NCBI GenBank assembly: GCA_038501625.1
Contig: JAZAYU010000052.1
Location: 2,509,955-2,573,954 of the forward strand
DNA from: Corbicula japonica
Taxonomy: Eukaryota; Mollusca; Bivalvia; Venerida; Cyrenidae
Length of the DNA: 64,000 bases
Direction: 5' to 3'
The stretch's first letter is position 1. Each line of letters opens with the position of its first letter. Shown here one piece after another: positions 55,508-64,000 of the stretch. The notes beneath the pieces were generated by a model. It saw nothing but the letters and a program-made list of their open reading frames with translations, ran no database searches and was not told where the DNA came from. A program made the translations under genes and the position numbers.

Positions 55508-57967
55508 TTAAGTTTTTACATATGTTTTCGTTCTTCGCTCGGCTCTTTCTAATGTGTTTCCAGGCATCAGGTATCCGTTACTATCAACAGACATGTTCCT
55601 TGGTACACGCAAGTTATTCATTCCATTTTCTCTGTTTTGTGGTTGTTCCATGTCCTTATTTTGGTAAGCATTCGATACTTTTCTAGTCTTACTGTTGTCA
55701 AAAATGAACACAGTTTCTTGTACGTTGTTGTATTCGACAATCATTTCTTGGTTACCAGTTGGCTTGCCGGTGCTGCTGGGTGACGCAGATCTCGGCAGTA
55801 CTACGTAAGGGTTATCGATTGTGAGTACGGACGCCCTTTTATCGGATTTCACATCCACATCATTGTCATCAATTTCATCGTATACGTGAGTCGAATTTGG
55901 GTTCTGACTTACTACTGACGATTTTTTCCTGAAAAATGGGAAATTTTCACTTAAATTATCGGTTACAATGGTATTACTTAATTTCGGAAGTATGATTTTT
56001 GCGTAGCATTCAGAAATAACAGTTACTGTTTTTCGCGGGCATAGTTTGGTTTGAATTACATTGTACTTATCAACATAAGTGCAACAATACGAGAAAAAGT
56101 AATAAAACATCTTTCAATTAAGCAGTTCGTCTACATGACCAGTTATTATGTTCTAAAATTTTAACATTTTTGTTGAGTTTATTACCGTTCAACGCTGTTT
56201 TGTCACCCTTAAATTATTGTAAAATTTTCGTGAATTCCGTTCACTAACGTCGTTTTGCCTTATGTTTTTTTTGTTTTGTTTTGTTTTAGATTGTTGTTAA
56301 CTGTAATTCCAACTTCTATTTTTAAGAATAGATACATTAGGACATGAACGCGTATTTCCATAAGCAATTATAAGCATTTAATTATCCATTAAATAAACAA
56401 CGGACAAACATTTTATTAAATGTGCATCTATGACAGAATTTACTGTTTGAGTTCTAACAAACTCTTAACTGATTCTGTGTTTAAGTTTGGAAAGTACGCT
56501 TGTATCAATTATCATTTATTTATATTGTAAGAATATTGTGAAATTATACCTATATGACTTGTTTCTTGCTGTTCTGGCACCCTGTGACAAGTCTGAAAAG
56601 AGGAAGTTTATCTAGAATTTCTTTTGGGAATAAATCATGTTGGGTAAGTGGTGGAAAAAGGTTTGACATTTTAGTTGTTACTATATAATTAAATGTAAAA
56701 ACTTACAATGATATATTATTGTCTCATAACTAATTGGATATTATGATACAAATTTTGACAACATATGTTATTTTTGTTTACCGCAAAATGCATTATATGC
56801 TTAACTTTATGACGTTATTTGAAAGGAGAACGTCTATTTCCGGAAGTTACAATTTTTTGTGACGGGACCCATCTTTTAACTGGGGTCAGCTCAAGGCAAA
56901 GATGAAAAATGATGTCGAAACAACCCGTGTTGCGGCAAAGATCTAGTTTCAATCAAACAAACTCTTTTATCGGAACGATTTAGCAATAGGACCTTCTGAA
57001 AAAAAAACACACACACTTCAGAAAATGTTTTTTTTTGCTTGTGGGAATTTTATTTATTGTGCATGTGGCGTACTCAGTTACATAGTGAATCGTTATCTGT
57101 TATTGAATACCTTTGTGCTTTCCTGCCTAATTGCAGGTCGGAAATATAATATTTGAAACTATGTGAATTGTGTCTCCAAAAACTCCCCTTGGGTTACACA
57201 TATATTAACCGAAGTCTTTTTGCAATTAATCGAGACTGTCTGAATACATCTAGTGTCTGGGCCCAACAGGAAAACTGATATTATAATTCTATCTATTACC
57301 ACCACCTCCAACAACAACAACAACAATTACCGATATATGTGGAAGCATAATCTAGTTCCGAAAAAGGATTCTTTATTATTATGTGTGTGATCTTTAATAT
57401 TTGAAGGCGGTTAACAGCTAATTGATAAGCATGACTGACAGGATATCTTGGATTGCTGGCTCAATCCACGTGCCTGCAACTACAAGACAGGTCTGCTAAG
57501 AGAATTTAAATAAATAAAGACTTTAAATTGTGGGTCCAGTATAACTGGGCTAAAACCAGGAACCTATCCTCCAAATACCAAAAATGGCTTTAATTGTTTT
57601 TGAGGCGTCGCATTTTTGGGATGATTTTCCAAAGGCGGTGTTAATTATATGCAAAGAAAAGAAAATACTCGTTAAAAAATAGAAACTTTGAAAGCTATCG
57701 GACACGACAAATCCAAATACTGCAGGCTCGGTTTCAATGTGCCTGTTCATGAGCATTAATGGAAAAAGATTAAAAACTACATTCACCTACCTGGTAATGT
57801 TTTAACAGGTCTTTTATTTCTCCGTTTCAGTTTGATCACCAAACCTACAATCACCAGGGTAAGTATCAGAATAAACAAACCACACGACGTCCCCACAATA
57901 ACTGATAGAGGAACTTCGACAGTTTTCTCTGAGATCTGAGAACTTCTGTCTTGTTTGTTCGATTTCA
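55508..57967 (-). CDS. Single-pass receptor: membrane exon and signalling tail (3' part)
   Basis: Three minus-strand exons join in frame. 57791-57967 (177 bp, phase 1 to 1; acceptor TTCTTTCAG, donor GTAGGT) encodes a Ser/Lys-rich juxtamembrane stretch, a ~25-residue hydrophobic helix (VIVGTSCGLFILILTLVIVG, then LVI) and a KLKRRNKR stop-transfer. 56550-56592 (43 bp, phase 1 to 2; donor GTATAA) encodes DLSQGARTARNKSY. 55508-55928 (421 bp) encodes the tail and stop. The tail carries possible phosphotyrosine sites: VYDEI, DNPYVVL (NPxY), VEYNNV and NAYQN (YxN, Grb2-type) and GYLMP (YxxP). Such tails occur in invertebrate type I receptors such as MEGF/Draper-like proteins, but the ectodomain lies beyond the N gap, so the family is undetermined. 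It converges with PLAC8-C. Confidence 0.75.
56593..57790. other. Intron of the receptor gene
   Basis: AT-rich; contains CAACAACAACAACAACAATT at about 57309. No further exon was needed to join the flanking ones in frame. Confidence 0.6.
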
Positions 57968-58249
57968 CTGAAAGAATTTGTATAAATAGAAAAAAAAATT
58001 ACACAACAATTACTTTATTCTAGCTTATTTTTTTCCAATTTCTTTTTAAACGATACTACCAGTAATAAAACTACGACTCTGGCTGGCTGTAAAGTCACCC
58101 CGTACATCCAATCAGTGACCCAGTTGCTCGAATATATCGTTAAACGTTAAATTAACGTTAACCGTTAAAAGGTCCGTATATTTATTGCCGTTTAAAATTT
58201 CAGTTGCTGGTATAGTATATTCGTTAACTTTCCGTTAATTAAAATTAAC

Positions 58250-58749
58250 NNNNNNNNNNNNNNNNNNNNNNNNNNNNNNNNNNNNNNNNNNNNNNNNNNN
58301 NNNNNNNNNNNNNNNNNNNNNNNNNNNNNNNNNNNNNNNNNNNNNNNNNNNNNNNNNNNNNNNNNNNNNNNNNNNNNNNNNNNNNNNNNNNNNNNNNNNN
58401 NNNNNNNNNNNNNNNNNNNNNNNNNNNNNNNNNNNNNNNNNNNNNNNNNNNNNNNNNNNNNNNNNNNNNNNNNNNNNNNNNNNNNNNNNNNNNNNNNNNN
58501 NNNNNNNNNNNNNNNNNNNNNNNNNNNNNNNNNNNNNNNNNNNNNNNNNNNNNNNNNNNNNNNNNNNNNNNNNNNNNNNNNNNNNNNNNNNNNNNNNNNN
58601 NNNNNNNNNNNNNNNNNNNNNNNNNNNNNNNNNNNNNNNNNNNNNNNNNNNNNNNNNNNNNNNNNNNNNNNNNNNNNNNNNNNNNNNNNNNNNNNNNNNN
58701 NNNNNNNNNNNNNNNNNNNNNNNNNNNNNNNNNNNNNNNNNNNNNNNNN
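58250..58749. other. Assembly gap, 500 N
   Basis: A run of exactly 500 N, the conventional placeholder for a gap of unknown length between contigs. Confidence 0.99.
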
Positions 58750-58777
58750 TTTGAATTGACATACTTATAACAAACAT

Positions 58778-58823
<46 letters not shown>

Positions 58824-61800
58824 TTTTCGCTGCGTGGGGAGGCTGTGTTTTGTGAGTGTGGCGATTCCTGATACGTATGTTGTGCTCCAATAATGCTCGA
58901 CTCACTGGACAAATGGGGTTTGTCCTTAAAATGGGGTCTTCTTTGGTTTATCCCTAAAAAGACACAAAGAGTTTCCTTTCCAAATATAATGTTTTAATGT
59001 TGTTACTTTTAGGAATCCAAATACAAAGTCATCAATAATATACATAAATGTCAATACAGATCAACATTGATTATTTCTCAAATGTATAAAGTACATCAGT
59101 TTAACCAATTAATATATTTTTCAGTTGTATAGTTTTTACTTACTTTAAAAGACAATTATTATTTCAATAAATGAGTTTCATATAAATCAAAGTGAAAGAG
59201 ACGCTTGGTATTTTCAAGCGTTAGAATGACACTAACATTCTTGCATGATATTTATCAAAAACCATTCGTGAATCGTACAAAATCTGACTTCTTTCAATGC
59301 GGAAACCAATGAATAATTTTTTTACTTACATCTCTTCCAAATTTAACAACAAATAGCCAAATAATTAAATAAAAACGTTTTCCATCTTTTCTAGTTTCCT
59401 TTTGAAGAATTTAAATGACGTAATTATTGAATTAAACACAAAGAGCCAAAATCATGCTTACTGCGCTATAGTCTTTTGAATCTTACTTGTAGTTCTACAA
59501 TGATTTTGTACCATTCACAACTGTACATACATATTTATCTTTTAAACATTATTAAACTGTTTTTTTATGATCATTTTCTGTGTTTTTCTATGAAAACAAC
59601 TAAACATACTCTAATATTTACATATAACACAACAAGCTTTACTTAGTTAATAAACTCTACCTTAACTTAAAATATTTCTTATGCAACAATTAAAGTGTTT
59701 AAACAAATAAAGTATTTTAATCAACTTACCTAAAAAGACACAAAGAGTTTCCTTTCCAAATATAATGTTTTAATGTTGTTACTTTTAGGAATCCTAATAC
59801 AAAGTGATTCCTACTGGAAAGGAACCGCTAATTTAATTGTTGCATTGCAAATCATAAACAATCAAAATTATTGTTACAAAAATGTATAAGATTAATTAGA
59901 ATTTTGACCAATCAAAATTAACCCCGAAATCTTGAGGACGCTGTAAAATTCCAGCCCCTGAACCGAATCCACAAGCGCGTGTCATAATCGGGTCTTAGGA
60001 TGACATTTATGGCTTCAAAGGCAGAAATCAGCATAAGTAATTAAGTAAAGGGATTATCTAATAATTTATCTGTCTGACATCTAAAAGTTTCTTTGTTCAA
60101 TAAATGTTTAAGCCGCTGACTTGATTAGATTATAATCTTTGTTAGTTGGCAAAATTTTCCATGAAATCTGTCAACAAATACCTTTAGGAAATAAAATGCA
60201 AAAATCCTTTAAGTTTATTTTTTAACTTAAAACAAATACCTTTACGAAAATTAAAATGCAAACTTTTAAGTTAATTTTTTAACTTAAACTCGATATAAGT
60301 TGCGAAAACAAAATACCTAAAATTTAGTGCATAACACGTATATATTACTTTTTTGTTCTTAATACTCGTGGTCACGAAATAGAAACGAAACAAATAACAA
60401 TTCTTTGTTTTTTGGCTCTTATTTTTGCTGAGTTACATGTAACGTGTGGTCATGAATACACTGTACATTATTAAATAAAATATTTTGTCTTAGTTATAAC
60501 TCGTGGCCACGAGATGACAATGTGTTTGTTTAGCAACAAAATAGAAAACAAGAGCAAGTCGGAAACGACTGCACGCTCGACTATTCGAAGTCAGACATAT
60601 TTAAGCACATTTAAAACTGGGCTTCATTTAAACTGGGGAGTGATTCAGGAGTTTATGACACCCAACACACACACATGAACAAAAGTTTCTTAATCCAAGT
60701 TAGGAAATCAATAAATTACAGTTACTTTATTATTGTAGTTTTTTTTAGAGGGTTTACACAACCCAGTCCATACACCCCTGATCCCACACCCATCAACCCA
60801 CTATCCCTACCCACCTATAGTGATGTGGTGGGGTGTGGTGTAGTATAGTAAGGTATGGTATGCTGGTTGCTGTTGTTGGTGGTGTGGGTGTTGTTGCTGT
60901 TGTTGGTGTTGTTGTTGGTGTTGTCAGTTGTTGGTGTTGTTGATGCTATTGTTGTTGGTTGTTGGTGATGCTATTGTTGTTGGTGGTGGTGGTGTTGTTG
61001 ACGGTGTTGTTGGTGGTGTTGTTGACGGAGTTGTTGGTGGTGTTGTTGACGGTGTTGTTGGTGGTGTTGTTGACGGTGTTGTTGACGGTATTATTGTTGG
61101 TGGTGTGGTGGGGTGGTGGTGGTGTGGTGTGAGATGGGGTGGTGTGGTGGGGGTGGTGGTGGTGTGAGGGTGGTGTGGTGGTGGTGGTGGTGGTGTGTGG
61201 TGTGGTGTGGTGTGGTAAGGTAAGGTGTGGTGTGGTGTGGTGTGGCGTGGCGTGGCATGGCATGGCATGGCATGGCATGGCATGGCATAGCATAGCATAG
61301 CATAGCATAGCATAGCATAGCATAGCATAGCATAGTATAGTATAGTGACCACTCAACACTTTCACCAAAGTATGTTAAGTACATCTGTTTTAAACCTTTT
61401 CTTTAGCATTACCTTAGAAAAACACTAACATTGAAACTTTAACCATAATTTCTAAGTCTTAATTCTAATTTCTAAGCGAAAAAGGGCAAAAATCAAATAA
61501 AACAAGTTAACCATTTATATCCAAGTATAAAATGGGGAGATAATCCCAGAAAAAAGGTAGCCAGACTTACGTAACTTGTAAGGGTCATCATCTGTGCACT
61601 GTTAAGTATGTATGTAAACTTTAATGCCAGATCTCTTTGTGGATATTGCGAAATATCCAACATGCCGAAATAAGTTAACCATTTTCTAAGTACAAAAAGG
61701 GGAGATAACACCAGAAATAAGGTACCCAGAGTTATGTAACTTGTCAGTGTCATGACCTGTGAACTGTTAAGTAAGTGTGTAAATTTCATGCCAATGCTCT

Positions 61801-64000
61801 TTGTAGAAATTCAGAAATATCCAACTTGCCGAAAAATGTTAACCATTTATCTCTAAGTACAAATTGGGGAGAAAACCCCGAATTAAGATAGCCAGAGTTA
61901 TGTAACTTGTTAAGAGTCATACCCTGTGCACTGTATAGTAAGTTTGTAAACTTTCATGCTAATGATCTTTGTAGAAATGGAAAAATATCCAACTTGCCGA
62001 AACAGGTTAACCATTTTTCTAAGTACAAAAAGGGGAGATAACACCAGAAATAAGGTACCCAGAGTTATGTAACTTGTCAGGGTCATGACCTGTGAACTGT
62101 TAAGTAAGTGTGTAAACTTTCATGCCAATGCTCTTTGTAGAAATGCAGAAATATCCAACTTGCCGAAAAATGTTAACCATTTACATGTATCTCTAAGTAC
62201 AAATTGGGGAGAAAACCCCGAATTAAGATAGCCAGAGTTATGTAACTTGTTAAGAGTCATACCCTGTGCACTGTATAGTAAGTTTGTAAACTTTCATGCT
62301 AATGATCTTTGTAGAAATGGAAAAATATCCAACTTGCCGAAACAGGTTAACCATTTTTTTAAGTACAAAAAGGGGAGATAACACCAGAAATAAGGTACCC
62401 AGAGTTATGTAACTTGTCAGGGTCATGACCTGTGAACTGTCAAGTAAGTGTGTAAACTTTCATGCCAATGCTCTTTGTAGAAATTGAGAAATATCCAACT
62501 TGCCGAAAAATGTTAACCGGACGGACGGATGTACGGACGGACGGACGGTTCAATCACTAGATGCCGGGGGCATAAAAAGCAAGGATGAGTTATGGGCCTT
62601 TGAAAATCAACCTGATGTATGATAAAATAAAGGTATAAAAAGTTTTAAAGTTGTCGTTTTAATAGAATGAAAGATATGAGGTTTCACCACCTTGCACGCA
62701 AACTTTAACCTTAATTTCTAAGTCTAAAAAGGGCAATCATTTGATATAAATCAAAGAAAGTGTTATGGTTCTTGGCATACATAGTCAGGGTCATGATAGT
62801 GAACAAGTTTCAAAGCTATAGTACAAGAAGTATGAAAGTAACTAGCTTGCACGCAAACTTTAACCTGAAATTCTAAGTTGAAAAAGGGCCATAATTTGAT
62901 TAAAAATTAAAGAAAGAGTTATGGTTCTTGGCATACATAGTCAGGGTCATGATGGTAAACGAGTGTTGAAAGTTTCAAAGCTATAGTACAAGAAGTATGA
63001 AAGTAACTAGCTTGCACGCAAACTTTAACCTGAAATTCTAAGTTGAAAAAGGGCCATAATTTGAACAAAATGGAAGTTAGAGTTATGCTTCTTGGCATAC
63101 CCACTCGGGATATGATAATGAACAAGTGCTGAAAGTTTCAAAGCTGTAGTATAAGTAGTATGGAAGTTACGGGTTTGTACACTAGCTTGCACGCAATCTT
63201 TAACCTGAAATTCTAAGTCGAAAAAGGGCTATAATTTTAATAAAATGAAAGTTAGAGTTTTGGTTCCTGGCATACACACTTGGGAGATGATGATGAACAA
63301 GTGTGCCAAGTTTCAAAGTTGTAGTATAAGTAGTATTGAAGTTATGTGTTTGTACAGTAGCTTGCACGCAAACTTTAACCTGAAATTCTAAGTCGAAAAA
63401 AGGGCCATAATTTGATGAAAATGAAAGTTAGAGTTATGGTTCTTGGCATACACACTCGGGACAGGATGATGAACAAGTGTGCCAAGTTTCAAAGCTGTAG
63501 TATAAGTAGTATTGAAGTTATGTGTTTGTACAGTAGCTTGCACGCAAACTTTAACCTGAAATTCTAAGTCAAAAAAGGGCCATAATTTGATCAAAATGAA
63601 AGTTAGAGTTATGGTTCTTGGCATACACACTTGGGACATGATGATGAACAAGTGTGCCAAGTTTCAAAGCTGTAGTATAAGTTGTATTGAAGTTATGTGT
63701 CTGTTCATTAGCTTGCACGCAAACTTTAACCTGAAATTCTAAGTCAAAAAAGGGCCATAATTTGATCAAAATGAAAGTTAGAGTTATAGTTCTTGGCATA
63801 CACACTTGGGACATGATGATGAACAAGTGTGCCAAGTTTCAAAGCTGTAGTATAAGTTGTATTGAAGTTATGTGTCTGTTCATTAGCTTGCACGCAAACT
63901 TTAACCTAAAATTCTAAGTCGAAAAAGGGCCATAATTTGATCAAAATGAAAGTTAGAGTTATAGTTCTTGGCATACATACTCGGGACATGATGATGAACA
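58750..64000. repeat. Near-identical copy of 46475-51709
   Basis: From its first base this contig matches 46475 onward in the same orientation to the end of the window (offset 12275 at the start, 12291 at the end). It contains the same CT run, the 72-bp direct repeats, palindrome block 2, the GT-rich block (about 60830-61345), the six-unit pearl-like element (61498-62580) and the 175-bp array (62692 on). Differences seen are mostly microsatellite lengths and rare substitutions (for example AATGCAGAAAT for AATTCAGAAAT near 62143). See findings. Confidence 0.95.

Noticed and set aside
55501..55686. Plus-strand 61-residue frame in the receptor tail exon
   Set aside because: Antisense shadow of the splice-supported minus-strand exon.
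58235..58912. Frame running through the N gap
   Set aside because: Most of it is undefined sequence; the ends are repeat DNA also present at 46.4-46.6 kb.

Overview
This window reads as nuclear DNA of an invertebrate animal, most likely a bivalve mollusc. It is AT-rich and intron-bearing, and most of it is repeats: tRNA-derived SINE units, three non-LTR retrotransposon remnants, many hairpin MITEs, and 'pearl'-like elements with ~165 bp core repeats followed by an ACGG microsatellite, a type described from bivalves. No prokaryotic gene organisation is present. I cannot name the species.

Four host genes can be supported, all from splice-consistent exons. Three are PLAC8/cornifelin-like small Cys-rich proteins: PLAC8-A (9446-11108, minus), PLAC8-B (33784-38696, minus) and PLAC8-C (52688-55249, plus). 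All share the same exon plan: a 133 or 142 bp exon ending in phase 1, then a 200 bp final exon. The fourth is the 3' part of a single-pass transmembrane receptor (55508-57967, minus): a membrane exon, a 43 bp exon and a tyrosine-motif-rich tail. It lies tail to tail with PLAC8-C, with about 260 bp between the stop codons. Its ectodomain is missing because the contig ends in a run of exactly 500 N (58250-58749).

Layout: 1-3.9 kb, minisatellite and retroelement scraps. 4.0-5.6 kb, a two-unit palindromic element full of helically spaced CGT motifs. 7.1-9.1 kb, tandem duplications, two tRNA-like SINE heads and a ~175 bp satellite. 9.4-11.1 kb, PLAC8-A. 13.4-14.0 kb, a 634 bp element whose two ends carry the beginning of a YqaJ/SWIM-type protein and of a THAP protein, which I read as a deletion derivative of an ISL2EU-like DNA transposon. 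20-21 kb, foldback repeats. 21.1-24.8 kb, a broken L1/Tx1-type LINE. 25.5-27.3 kb, a CR1/Jockey-type LINE with an open reverse transcriptase. 27.5-32.4 kb, a tandem array of MITE-bearing units, one split by a 3000 bp Harbinger-like insertion. 33.8-38.7 kb, PLAC8-B, whose intron holds another LINE nested in a hairpin MITE. 44.9-45.9 kb, a dead Tc1/mariner transposase. 46-52.4 kb, palindrome arrays, GT-rich low-complexity DNA and two tandem-core elements. 52.7-58 kb, PLAC8-C and the receptor.

Everything after the N gap (58750-64000) repeats 46475-51709 almost base for base. This is best explained as an unpurged haplotype or misjoined contig, so copy number and order near the gap should not be trusted.
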